DNA from: Prorocentrum cordatum
Taxonomy: Eukaryota; Sar; Dinophyceae; Prorocentrales; Prorocentraceae
DNA: 64,000 nt
Direction: 5' to 3'
Assembly: GCA_963575745.1 (NCBI GenBank)
Contig: CAUYUJ010017836.1
Location: 15,001-79,000 of the forward strand
Positions 1 to 9,989 of this stretch are shown here, piece by piece (within the stretch, counting starts at the first letter, position 1; the number at the start of each line of letters is the position of its first letter). The notes beneath the pieces were generated by a model, which had not been told where the DNA came from, did not search any database, and was given only the letters and a program-made list of their open reading frames with translations. Position numbers and translations under genes: made by a program.

Positions 1-1239
1 AGACTGAAATAATTGCAAAGGTCGGTCGGCACACTCCGAAAGGCGATGGCTTCCTGAAGCGAACGCAAGGGCCTGGATATCACGAGCCCACTGCAAGGCC
101 CATCTGTGCGCGGTCGCGAGCATCTTGCCATCACTATCGAGGGTGGGTTTGACGTCTCCGGGCAAATCTCCAAAGAACGCAGCAATGAGGCATTTGTATT
201 CGCTGGGGTGCCCGACAACACGCTGCCACATCTTGAGGCGCCTCTGTCGGAGAGACTCTGCAAGCGGTATGAGGCCCAACTCCCGACACACCCTGTCGTT
301 TGTCCAGGCCCTGTATTTTGTAGACCCGTCGTCTTGTTGGATTTTGTCGCAGGCTCCTCGTATGACCTTCCGGGCAAGAGTGATGAGTTCTCTGTCCAGC
401 GCCAGTGTGTCTGCACTGGAGAGAACAAGCGCGTCCAGGCCACTAAGCCCAGCACCAGACACCATGCATTGGAACACTGTTTTGCTCCAGAGTCGGCGTG
501 GCGATCGTACCCAAAACTTACCCAATGCCCCATAGCCCCGTCGGATCGCCTCGAGTCGTTTGCCTCGTTCGAAAGCCACGGAAGATCCAGCAGACAAGTG
601 TGGTCCCAAGTACCGCGCAACATGCAAGACAGTCCCTGGCAGCATAGATGGTTCCTGGTAGACCGCTCTCGTGTACTCGTCTGCCCTGGCACCACAGAAC
701 TTGACCAACGATTCAGACTTCCCGGGATTGTGTTGCATATTCCGTGTTGCGAACACACGCGTGCACGTCCTGGCATACCCATGCGATTTCTTACGGAGGT
801 CAAAAGCATCTGACACCTGGTATGTTTTGCTGGAGTCGTCTGCGTATGATTGTAAAGACGTGTCCACTGTGCATCCGTCCTCCCCCACATCCTCCCACAC
901 ACTCCCGCCCCACGGGCACTCGAACAACACGCGCATGTCGGGGTGGGCGGAAGTGATTTCGTCCAGACAAGCGTGGTAAGGCGCCAGGAACCAGGGTCCA
1001 GCGATCGAATCTCCTGGGAGGGTGCCGGTGCCCACCTTGTATACGCGATCCCCCCTTGTGGAGTCGTCGATGACGGTGCACGCGTGCTCCAGAGGGAGGA
1101 GGAGGAGGAGGAGGAAGAGGAGGAGGAGCAGGAGGAGGAGGAGGAGGAGGAGGAGGAGGGAGGAGGAGAGAGTAGGTGGAAGAGGTGGAGGAGGAGGGAG
1201 GAGGAGGAAGAAGCCCAATGTAAACCCAAGACGCATCAT
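1..1239 (-). CDS. non-LTR retrotransposon reverse transcriptase, partial (runs off left edge)
   Basis: A minus-strand frame is open from an ATG at 1239 to the window edge (413 codons, no stop). It encodes the C-terminal half of a non-LTR RT: motif B GTGTLPGDSIAGPWF at about 1032-988, catalytic motif C YADD at 846-835 (residues 132-135), motif D NPGKSE at 729-712, then the post-RT thumb region with YLGP at about 609-601 and alternating basic and aromatic residues. The N-terminal RT motifs (fingers, motif A) are missing: the frame enters a GGA/TCC microsatellite at about 1090, which is read as a Leu/Pro-rich stretch, and the ATG lies in repeat-derived sequence. The real element is therefore 5' truncated or interrupted there. 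The intact YADD and absence of stops suggest it is younger than the copies at 21 and 50 kb. Confidence 0.8.
   Translation of the reverse strand, partial: MMRLGFTLGFFLLLPPPPPLPPTLSSSLLLLLLLLLLLLLLFLLLLLLPLEHACTVIDDSTRGDRVYKVGTGTLPGDSIAGPWFLAPYHACLDEITSAHPDMRVLFECPWGGSVWEDVGEDGCTVDTSLQSYADDSSKTYQVSDAFDLRKKSHGYARTCTRVFATRNMQHNPGKSESLVKFCGARADEYTRAVYQEPSMLPGTVLHVARYLGPHLSAGSSVAFERGKRLEAIRRGYGALGKFWVRSPRRLWSKTVFQCMVSGAGLSGLDALVLSSADTLALDRELITLARKVIRGACDKIQQDDGSTKYRAWTNDRVCRELGLIPLAESLRQRRLKMWQRVVGHPSEYKCLIAAFFGDLPGDVKPTLDSDGKMLATAHRWALQWARDIQALAFASGSHRLSECADRPLQLFQS
1088..1215. repeat. (GGA)n microsatellite
   Basis: Nearly pure purine GGA tract with minor AGG/AAG variants. It sits exactly where the minus-strand RT loses its similarity, so the expansion replaced or broke the upstream RT coding sequence. 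Confidence 0.85.
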
Positions 1240-1255
1240 TGATGTTGCAATCAAC

Positions 1256-2637
1256 CCTCCCTCTCAATTCTCCTTTCTAAAAAGAGAATAGACTCGACCC
1301 CCCCTCCCCCGGAGTATCGCTACCCCTTTCGGGTATGTAAATCACATGATTCTGACCACATGTCCATCCTAAATATGAAATCACAATGTCCCAGGACAAC
1401 CAGGATCCCCCCCCTGAGGTTCCCTTGTAAAAACATATTATGCGGTGACATTTTTGGTTCTAACATAACACTTTATCCCTTGCGAACAGTGGGACGAAGT
1501 GCACACGCGCGCGTCGTCGCGCGTGCATGCCGAAATCCTTCAAAAACATTCGGTGCCCGAAGGATTTCGCAATCGAGTTTCCCAAAAAACATACAAAAAC
1601 ACGGGGTTTCGTAACACTGATGTGTTCAAAAAGCTTACGCGCGAGCTCTTGCGAAATCTTAAGAAAATAATTTGTTTTTCAGCGGGCTTCGCGCGCGCAT
1701 GTCGAAATCTGTCGAACGCCCTTGCGCGTGTGCCGTCGCGAGAATCCTCTGCAAAAAATGGGACAAAGTGCAGACGCGCGCGTCGTCGCGCGCGTACGCC
1801 GACATCCTTCAAAACCCATCGGTTTCGGAAGGATTTCAAAATCGCGCGTCCAAAAACCTACAAAAACACAATTTTTCGCAACACGGATTTTCAACAAAAG
1901 CGTGCGCGCGCGCTCTTGCGGCGTCGTCGTCATCGTCGTCGTCGTCGCCGTCCTCCCTCCTCCCGCGTCGTCGTCGTCGTCGCCTACGTCGTCCTGTGTC
2001 TTTCCTCGTGTTCGTCGTCGTCATCCTCTTTGGCGTCGTGGTCGTTTCCGTCGTCGTTGTCGCCGTGGTCGTCCTTCCTCCTCCTCCCTCGTCGTCGTCG
2101 TCGTCCGTCGTCGGCGTCTCGTCGTCGTCCCTCCTATTTCGTCGCCGTCGTCGTCGTCGTCGTCGTCTCGTCGTCGTCTTCCCTCCTCCCTCGTCGTTGT
2201 CGTCGTCGGCGTCGCCGTCCTTCCTCCTTCTTCGTCGTTCGCGTCGTCGCCGTCCTCCCTCCTCCCTCGTTGTCGTCGTTGTCGTCGTTGTCGTCGTTGT
2301 CGCCGTCGTCGTCCTCCCTCCTCCCTCGTCGTCGTCTTCGTTGGCGACGTCGTCGTCGTCTTCGCTGTCGTCGTCGGCGTCGGCGGCGTCGTCTTCGTCG
2401 TCGTCGTCGACGTCGGCGTCGTCGTCGTCGCCGCCGTCGTCGTCGTCGTCGTCGTCGTCGGCCGTCTTGCTTCTCCGGCCTTCTTGGGGCGCTCTTGAGA
2501 CGCCCCCGAGGGCTCCAAGACGACCCCGGAGCGATATCTGTGCTCGGTCCCGCATGGGTTTTGCAAACCAAGTTGCGGGTGGGTGGGTGGGATGATTGTG
2601 CGAGCAGTGGAGTTGACAACTTCAATTTTGGCAAGTG
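1256..2637. repeat. composite repeat unit A (expanded CGT tract)
   Basis: First of five related units. Order of parts: a start block with CTCCTTTCTAAAAAGAGA and a GGAGTTATCGCTACCCCTTT-like stretch; two imperfect monomers about 267 bp apart (1493 and 1760), each with GGGACGAAGTGC, a CGCGCGTCGTCGCGCG palindrome and ATGCCGAAATCCTTCAAAA; a long CGT tract (1919-2466); and an end block with CAAACCAAGTTGCGGGTGGG. All long translations in this interval are low-complexity products of the tract. No coding motif is seen. Confidence 0.8.
1919..2466. repeat. (CGT)n tract of unit A
   Basis: About 550 bp of CGT/GTC trinucleotides interrupted by CCTCCCTC blocks. It stays open in several frames on both strands as poly-Ser, Val, Arg, Asp or Thr, which explains the apparent ORFs here. 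Confidence 0.9.
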
Positions 2638-4070
2638 ATTGATTCTCCTTTCTAAAAAGACTCTACCCCCCCTGGAGTTATCGCTACCCCTTTCGGGTAT
2701 GTAAATCAAATATGATTCTGACCACATGTCCATCCCAAATATGAAATCGCACTGTCCCATGCCAGACGGGTTCCCCCCCCCAAGGTTCCCTTGTAAAAAA
2801 AACTATGATGTGACATTTTTGGTTCTAACATAGCACTTTTTCGCGAATCCCTTGCAACAAATGGGACGAAGTGCACACGCGCGCGTCGTCGCGCGCGCAT
2901 GCCGAAATTCTTTTAAAAACCTTCGGTGCCGGAAGGATTTCGCAATCGAGTCTCCAAAAGACCTACAAAAACACGGGGTTTCGCAACACTGATTTGCTAA
3001 AAAAGCTTCCGCGAAAGCTCTTGCGAAATCTTAAGAAAACCATGGATTTTTCAATATTTTCGCAAAATGCTATTAAACGGGCTTCGCGCGCGCATGTCGA
3101 AATCTGTCGAACGCCCTTGCGCGTGTGCCGTCGCGAGAATCCTCTGCAAAAAATGGGACAAAGTGCAGACGCGCGCGTCGTCGCGCGCGTATGCCGAAAA
3201 CCTTCAAAACCCATCGGTTTCGGAAGGAATTAATTCAAAATCGCGCGTCCAAAAAACCTACAAAAACACAAGGTTTCGCAACACGGATTTTCAACAAAAG
3301 CGTGCGCGCGCGCTCTTGCGTCGTCCTCGTCGTTGTCGTCGTCGTCGTCGCCGTCCTTCCTCCTCCCGCGTCGTCGTCGTCGTCGTCGCCTACGTCGTCC
3401 TGTGTCTTTCCTCGTGTTCGTCGTCGTCGTCTCTCGTTTGGCGTCGTGGTCGTTTCCGTCGTCGTCGTCGTCGTCCGTCGTCGGCGTCTCGTCGTCGTCC
3501 CTCCTATTTCGTCGCCGTCGTCGTCGTCGTCGTCGTTGTCGTCGTCGTCGTCTTCCCTCCTCCCTCGTCGTTGTCGTTGTCGGCGTCGCCGTCCTTCCTC
3601 CTTCTTCGTCGTTCGCGTCGTCGCCGTCCTCCCTCCTCCCTCGTCGTTGTCGTCGTTGTCGTCGTTGTCGCCGTCGTCGTCCTCCCTCCTCCCTCGTCGT
3701 CGTCTTCGTTGGCGTCGTCGTTGTCGTCGTCGTCGTTGTTTTCGTCGTCGTCGTCGTCGTCGGCTTCGTCGGTGTCGTCGTCGTCGTCATCGTCGTCGTC
3801 GGCGTCGGCGTCATCGTCGTCGTCGGTGTCGTCGTCGTCGTCGTTGTCGTCGTCGAAGTCGTTGGAGGCGTCGTCGGTGTCGTCGTAGTCGGTGTCGGCG
3901 GCGCCGTCGTCGTCGTTGTCGCTGTCGTCGTCGGCGTCGGTGTCGTGGCCAAGTGCCATGTGGTACCTACCGTCACGGTCTTGTCTTAAGATGTCTTGCG
4001 ACCAAGTTGCCAGTGGGAGGGTGGGATGTTTGCACGAGCAGCGGAGAGGACAGCTTCAAGACGGTCAAAG
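2638..4070. repeat. composite repeat unit B (expanded CGT tract)
   Basis: Second copy in the same orientation, directly abutting unit A. It has the same start block, the same two monomers (about 2859 and 3153), a CGT tract at 3317-3955 and the end block near 3993-4060. Sequence outside the tract is close to unit A, with small indels. Confidence 0.8.
3317..3955. repeat. (CGT)n tract of unit B
   Basis: About 640 bp of CGT/GTC with the same interrupting CCTCCCTC blocks as unit A in similar order, so the tract was duplicated as part of the unit and then changed length. Confidence 0.9.
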
Positions 4071-4199
4071 TGGGCTCCCCCCATAGATCCCTACAAGAAT
4101 TCATGTTCTCTGCGGCAACTGCCTCATTGGAAGATCGTCTGAGGGTCTCCAGTCGCGCCACGTTACCATTTCTTGGACTGCAACGCAACGAGTCAAGGT

Positions 4200-4380
4200 G
4201 ACTGTAGCTCGTACCAGAACCTCGTTCCTGAGACATCAATTCCGCGAATAAACATGACTGTTGCGTCCTGCCAACCCTACATCGTGCCAGAACGCAAGTC
4301 CTGGGACTTCAGCAATACGACCCTTTGAAACTGTCGCCATGGTTTAAGACGAATGTGCGCGGCGCTCAGGCGAGCGCCGC
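4200..4380 (+). repeat. dispersed repeat, inverted copy at 31.15-31.45 kb
   Basis: Contains ATTCCGCGAATAAACATGAC, GTCCTGGGACTTCAGC and TTTAAGACGAATGTGCGCGG. The reverse complement of 31160-31450 carries the same blocks in the same order with many substitutions. The segment leads directly into the 85-bp satellite. Confidence 0.6.
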
Positions 4381-5095
4381 ACTTCGAAAACGAACCGCCC
4401 TCCATCCTTGAAGCTCATGCGAAGCTTAAAGCCACGAGTGCGCGCGGCGCAGAAGCGAGAGCCACATTCATACAAGCACCTGCCCTCCATCCTTGAAGCT
4501 GTCGCAGGCATTTAAAACAAATGTGCGCGGCGCTGGGGCGAGAGCTACTTGGTGAAAGAGACATGCCCTCCGCCCGTGAAGCTGTTGCAACTTTTAATCA
4601 CGCATGTGCGCGGCGCGATGGTGAAAACCACAATTTGAAAAGGAACCGTTCTCCATGTTTGAATCTGCCGCGAAGCTTTAACCACGAATGTGCACGGCGA
4701 GAAGGGCGATAACCACATCTAGAAAAACACCCGCCCTCCATCCTGGAGGTTGTTGCATACATTTGCGGCGAAGAGTCGCGGCATTAGGCCGCGGCTCGCA
4801 TTTTGGAAAAGGACGTGTCCTCCATCTTTTTAAGTAGCTGCCGAGCTTGTCGCCACGAGTGCTCGCGGTGGTGAGGGCGAGAGCCACACTTAGCAAACCA
4901 CCCGCCCTCCATCCTTGAAGCTGCTGCAAGCATTTAAAACGAATGTGCGCGGCGCCAGGGAGAGCGAGGTCCACATTTTGAAAAGGGCGTGCCTTCCATC
5001 CTTGAGGCGGTTGCAAGCCTTAACACGAATGCGCGCTGCGCTCAGAACGCGATCAGCGCTCCATCCTTGAAGCTGTTACAAGTGTTAAGCTTCAG
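4331..5095 (+). repeat. 85-bp satellite array, about 9 copies
   Basis: The motif TCCATCCTTGAAGCTGTTGC recurs at about 4401, 4486, 4569, 4652, 4737, 4820, 4908, 4995 and 5060, a period of 83-88 bp with the last interval shorter. Each unit also carries ACGAATGTGCGCGGCGC, a GCGAGAGCCACA block and an AAAACRNNCCGCCC block. Copies are diverged by substitution rather than length. No coding potential. Confidence 0.85.
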
Positions 5096-5488
5096 GACCA
5101 TCAATCGCGAGAAAATCTGAAGCGAAACGCTTGGCCCGCCCTACCGGCACGTCTGGGAGTGCGACGAGGAGGAGCCGCCTGAAGGAACACGGATGGACGA
5201 GGAGGAGGAGGACGACGACGACGACGAAGAAGGAGGAGGCTGGAGGAGGAGAGCGACAGCGACGAGGAGGAGGTGGGCAGGCAGGGCACGCAAGGCAGGA
5301 GGTGGCCAGGCAGGAAGAAGCAGAGGGGCCCTGAGGCCCAGAGCCCCTGGAGCTTCTGACGGGGCCCCGAACGCCCGAGCACCTTGCACGACGTCCGGAC
5401 ACCCCCTCGATGCTCGGGGAGCCCAGGGTCAGCACAGCCCGGCAGGAAGAGGAGGGCGGACCTGCGATGACGTGCGCGGTGGGGACTC
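5096..5488. other. GC-rich stretch, no gene recognised
   Basis: Mixed GGA/GAC purine tract at 5190-5270, then GC-rich sequence. Overlapping open frames exist on both strands, but none shows a domain or cysteine/histidine pattern that I recognise. Confidence 0.5.
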
Positions 5489-5650
5489 ATGCTAAGGAGC
5501 ACCCAGCTTGCCTCCGGGGTGCCCTGGGTTTCTCGGGTCGCGATGGCTGTGCTTGTGGAGCCGCACCCAAGAGTCGATGGGCGTCCTTGGGTCTCGGGGC
5601 TGGGTTTCTTGTGGAAGGTGTCCTGTGGACTGGCCTCCACTGTATGGTGA
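5489..5650 (+). repeat. dispersed repeat, copy 1
   Basis: Directly repeated at 6588-6750. Shared blocks include AAGRAGCACCCAGCTT, GGTGCCYTGGGTTTCT and GGGTTTCTTGTGGAAGGT, in the same order and spacing, about 1.1 kb apart. Confidence 0.7.
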
Positions 5651-5772
5651 ATTGTTGTCGCGCCGGCGCGGCAGCAGCCCCCGCGCGGGTGAATAAGGTG
5701 GAACGCCGCCTGTGGCCAAAAACGAACGGATATGTAGCGATCTGAGTGATCGGAAAGCCGCTCTGGTTCCAA

Positions 5773-5922
5773 GTCGGGCGTGTCCTTCTACAGGAGGAAT
5801 GTTCAAAATAGTAAAAAGATGGTCAGGGGACGATGTTTCTATGACTTATGACTATTTGAGAATATTTGGTGGGTATCTTTCCTTTTTCGTCCAAAATCCG
5901 CCTGTAGGGGGACATGTCCGAC
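5773..5922. mobile_element. 150-bp MITE-like inverted-repeat element, uninterrupted copy
   Basis: Begins GTCGGGCGTGTCCTTCTACA and ends with the near-complement CTGTAGGGGGACATGTCCGAC, giving imperfect terminal inverted repeats of about 28 bp around an AT-rich core with GGGGACGATGTTTC. The two halves of a second copy flank the nested retroposon complex at 36504-36555 and 44681-44775, so this is an uninterrupted reference for that locus. No coding sequence; probably non-autonomous. Confidence 0.7.
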
Positions 5923-6587
5923 CTAACTCTGATTCATGGTTGAGGAATCCACGCAGTGTGAGAAACCGCGCCGGTCGTCACGACGCGAGCTTGCAGCAGC
6001 AGGGGGATAGGTTACGAGAGTAGGAGACATGTTGAGCAGGGTGTCTCAGTCTGGTGCTGCGCAAGGAGAAGAAAGCCCACCACTGCAACACCTGCCAGAG
6101 GTGTGTCACAGGCCCACGGCCCGTGCGCTGCGCAGCTGTATGCCTCTCGCGCTGCCCCTGCCCCTCGGGCATACCCGCGTATGCGGATATGCGAAGCAAT
6201 CAGGACAGGGCCTCGTCTTCGAGGGTCGGAGGACCGTCTCTTCCTCTTCGGACGACGGCGGGAGCCGGCGCAAGTACATTGAGGCCGCCTCCGCTGGCGG
6301 AAGCCGGTGAAAGGCTGGCGGAAGGCGGCGGAAGTAACATTCAGCCTCCCAAGACATGGCAGTGTTTTTTGTTTCCAGGGTTTCTTTCGGACGAGGCGAG
6401 GATGAATCCGTCCCAGAGCGCTCAGGAGCGCTTTCCGAGTGCTCTGGCACGCTTTGAGACGGCCGCGGCGCCCGAGGCATCTTCCAGAGCCGCCAGATCT
6501 CCAAGACTCCCGATTGATCCCCACCCGGATTTGTCCTCACCCGGATGTATCTTCACCCTCACCCGAATGTATCGTCTTACAGTGGAA
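5923..6587. other. no gene recognised
   Basis: GC-rich, with short motifs shared with 6.8-7.8 kb (CGGCGGGAG, GCTGGCGGAAGCCGG). Open frames on both strands overlap and carry no recognisable domain. Confidence 0.45.
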
Positions 6588-6750
6588 GCCCATGCCAAGA
6601 AGCACCCAGCTTTCCTCTAGGGTGCCTTGGGTTTCTTGGGTTTCGATGGTTCTGCTATGGAAAGCGCGACGCTCCCACACGAAAGTTCAATGGACGTCCT
6701 GGGGTCTCAGGGTTGGGTTTCTTGTGGAAGGTTTCTTGTGGTTGGGCCCC
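6588..6750 (+). repeat. dispersed repeat, copy 2
   Basis: Second copy of the repeat at 5489-5650. It is followed by GTTGCGTTTTTTCGACCCTT and GC-rich sequence with no gene. Confidence 0.7.
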
Positions 6751-7074
6751 TGTTGCGTTTTTTCGACCCTTCAGATGTCGCGCCCCGGAGAGGGTCTCGC
6801 CTTCGGCGCGTCCTCGCCCTCGGCGGGAGGCCAGCGGAGGTGGAGCGGCGGCGGGCTTCTGCCGGCGCCGAAGGCTCGATTTGCACGCAAGAGGCCTTCG
6901 GTGCGGGCCATTGGGCGTCGCGTGCAGTCGGACCGAGGTATAGCCGGGGTCAATGCCAGGGACGGGGGTCAATGCAAACGGGGGCCAGTCAGAGCGCCGG
7001 ATCTTGCAGGATCCTGAAGGATCTTGTAGGATTGCAAGGCCTGAGTGATCTGGGTCTGGATTGACCCGGGCCAG

Positions 7075-7270
7075 TGGATCCCCGAAGATCGAAGTGGGTT
7101 CGGGGAGGGTACCTTAGTGTTCGTCGTGCTTGTCAGATGTTGACTTGCACCCTGGGGAGGGTGCCCTTGGATGCTCTGTTTAGTTCAGCTGGTGGAGGGC
7201 TTCATGTTCTCAGGGGATGTTCTTCTGGCCTGGATCCGATTGTAATGGGGGTTGATGCGTGGAGGGGCAG
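7075..7270 (+). repeat. dispersed repeat shared with 63.59-63.94 kb (without MITE)
   Basis: Carries GTGGGTTCGGGGAGGGTACC, GTTCGTCGTGCTTGTCAG, a GGGGAGGGTGCCC-type block and GGATGTTCTTCTG. The same blocks in the same order occur at 63590-63930, where a 144-bp inverted repeat interrupts the segment just before GGATGTTCTTCTG. This copy is therefore the related empty site. Confidence 0.6.
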
Positions 7271-7627
7271 CGAGGGCTGCAGATAAAAAGCGCTTCAGGG
7301 CCCTCTGAAGGGGCCCTTGCGGGGCTCCCGAAGGGGGGGGGGCCTTCAGGGTCCGATCGTTGCCCCTTTCTCCCCCCCCCGTCCCCCGTCCCCACAGTGG
7401 GCGCTCGCCCATGACGCGACGCCCGAGGCCCACTGGGGTCGTCCCTCGATCGCCCAACTCGATGCGACAGTGGCCTCTTGCGCGCTTGCGCTTGGCCTCC
7501 CCGCGGCCTCCCAGAAGCCGCACGCCCGAGGTCCCTCTATTGCCCGGGGTCGCTCTTGCGTGTAGCCGACTGGTGACGAATGCAGAGGTGAGGCGGCAAC
7601 ATTTTCGGGTTCAGGGTTTCTGGAGTC

Positions 7628-7683
7628 CTCCTCCTCCTCCTCCTCCTCCTCCTCCTCCTCCTCCTCCTCCTCCTCCTCCTCCT
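7628..7683. repeat. (CCT)n microsatellite
   Basis: Eighteen or so uninterrupted CCT/CTC triplets. The proline-rich frames here are low-complexity artefacts. Confidence 0.9.
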
Positions 7684-9189
7684 AGGAGCCTCCAGACACG
7701 GCGTCGCCCTCGGAGGGCCCCTCTCCTTCGGCGGGAGGCGGCATGCATCCCGCAGAAGCCAGCGACGGAAAGTCGGGGACGGCTTCGCTGGCGAAAGCCG
7801 GCAGATGTGCAAAATGCGTCCCCCAAGCAATGACAACATGTCCGGATTCAGGGTTCCTGGAGCGAGCCACAAACTGTATGCGTATCGATTCATCGTAATG
7901 GCTTTCTCTTTCTTCGCAGTCTCGCTCGCGCAGCATCGGGCGGTGGACTTCGAACACAGCCGACAGCAGAGCGTCGCGTGAGAAGAGCCGCGCTTTGTTC
8001 ATGACGAAACGCCCAGTCGCTGGAGTACGTACAGCAGCGGCCACATGCGCTAGTGAAGACTCTGCAGAAGTGGCAATCCATACATGTCCAGATCTGCCAG
8101 AAGGTGATTGAGTGATAGTATGATAATCGTGTAAATGGGGATAGGCCAGCGTGCAAAGGACAATGCGCTTACGATCTCTTGTTTCAGGACATGGTGTTCA
8201 GATTGGATGGTCAATCCCGTTTGGTTTCTGCACTCGTTGTAGCACCATTCAGGGACATGCTATACCGCCTTTGCTTTCTCAGCGCCGCGATGCAGTCTGC
8301 ACAGCTAATCTGGCAAGGTTTCGACCACCACTGCGGCGTGTTCGGGCGATGCATTGTGCTCCTGCACCAGGGGTAGGTGGATGTTCATCCCTTCTGACAC
8401 TTCCACGATCAATGCATCTTGAGCATGTTGCCTTTGGCTAGTTGCCGCTTGTTTCCACTGCCATGTTGTCAAAGGGGCACTGCTGAGCGGGATGGTTTGC
8501 CAAGGAGTCCCTTGCGGTACGGCAGTCAGGCACACTCAAGTATTTGACAACAGGGGAGCGCGTTGTCGCCAGAGTTGTGCTGCCATGGACGCATTTGCTC
8601 TCGACTCCAAGCACTGGGCACACGTATGCCCCATCATTGCGCGTCTTCCGACGGCAACCACACATCGGGTGGCATCTATTTAGAGATGCGCGTGCATTCG
8701 TGGTAGATCAGGTTGCGTCCGACTTGTACGGCGCAGGAGGGAAGTGGGGTGGTTATGACGTCCAGATTTTCTCCAATCGGATCATGCTATCAGTATTGCC
8801 ATCAGTTTGATTATTCTCAGCGCTTGTATTAGTATTGGTATTATTCGCATCCTTATCTTTATTCTGTTACTTCAGTTACGACTCGCCATTCGTATTGCCA
8901 TTGGCCATAGTTGTATTGTGATCTCCGTTCCTGATGCGGCGCTGACTTGTTTAGCATTCCGCAGACAGTGTTTGCACCAAGGGGTTCTCAATTCTTGGAC
9001 AATGAACTGGGCCTGTGGGCCGCTCTGGCCGCCATGCGGCCGCCGTCGCCGCCTCGTCGCCCGCCCGCCCGCCCGCCCGTCGCCTGGACTTGCGGGCCGC
9101 CCTGGCCGTCATGTGACCGCCGGCGCCGCCTCGTCGCCGGCCGTCGTCTGGGCGGCGGTGGCATTTCGTCTGGGCCTCACATAATGTGC
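7684..9189. other. no gene recognised; 76-bp tandem duplication at 9018-9140
   Basis: Moderate-GC sequence without recognisable domains on either strand. At 9018 and 9094 a block starting GGGCCGCTCTGGCC is duplicated with about 10% change, separated by a CCCG run. A minus-strand frame at 8438-8665 is cysteine-containing but matches no motif I know. Confidence 0.5.
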
Positions 9190-9989
9190 AAAAACTAGGA
9201 TCCACCAGCCTCCCGTGGCCGGACCTATCCCCCCTTTGGGGGATGTTCACTTTACATACGGTTCTGCCCCGCCGGTCATTCTAAATTTGAGCTGGTATGG
9301 TCCCAGCCACAGCGTTATCGGCCGCCCTCATCCTGTGCAGAAAACATTTTGCGCGCACGTTTTTTCTATCACGCGTAATTCGGAGTTCAAGAATCCTTTG
9401 GAAAAGTTGGGACGAAGTGCGCACGCGGCGTCGTTGCGCGCGCATGCCGAAATCCATTAACATTTTTCGGTTTCGCAGGGGGTTCAACATCGGCTGCCCC
9501 GAAAACGTGCAAACACAATGGTTGTGCAGCATGAATTTTCATTCAGAAATATGCGCGCGTTTTCGTCGAATCTGGAAGCGAACCACAAGTGTTTCTGTTC
9601 ATCCAATTCGACCAAATGGGCGGGCCTTTCGCGCGCGCGTGTCGAAATCATTCGAACGCCTCTGCGCGCATGCTAGGGGGGGCACGATCCCTGTCAAATT
9701 ATGTCATGCGGGCCGCTCGCGCCCGTCGGCCGCGCGCGCATGCCGAAACCGTTCCGGAACCGTCATCACCGACACGTAGACACCATCACCGTCATCGGCG
9801 TGATCAGCTTCGGCGCCGCCATTGGCCTTGCCGTCGTCATTGCCATCGTCGTCACCAGAATTGCTACTATCATCATCGTGGCCTGCCGTTGTCGACGTCG
9901 CCATGATAACCTCGCCCGCCCGAAGCACCGACTCGCAGTGAATTGTGCGCGCGTCAATGCACCGCGTAGGGCGCAGGTTGCAACGCATA
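9190..9989. repeat. composite repeat unit D (unexpanded CGT region)
   Basis: Diverged relative of units A-C with GGGACGAAGTGC at 9409, CGCGCGCATGCCGAAATC, TTTCGCGCGCGCGTGTCGAA at 9629 and a short GTC-rich region (9768-9905) made of varied ATC/GTC triplets instead of a pure tract. Unit E shares this non-expanded version, including CGCCCGCCC followed by GACTCGCA, so D and E form a subfamily. Confidence 0.65.

Noticed and set aside
106-813. 235-codon plus-strand frame
   Set aside because: Antisense shadow of the minus-strand RT, which has YADD and other RT motifs; it also starts with GTG.
1499-4201. Several 250-380 codon frames on both strands
   Set aside because: Products of the CGT tracts of units A and B.
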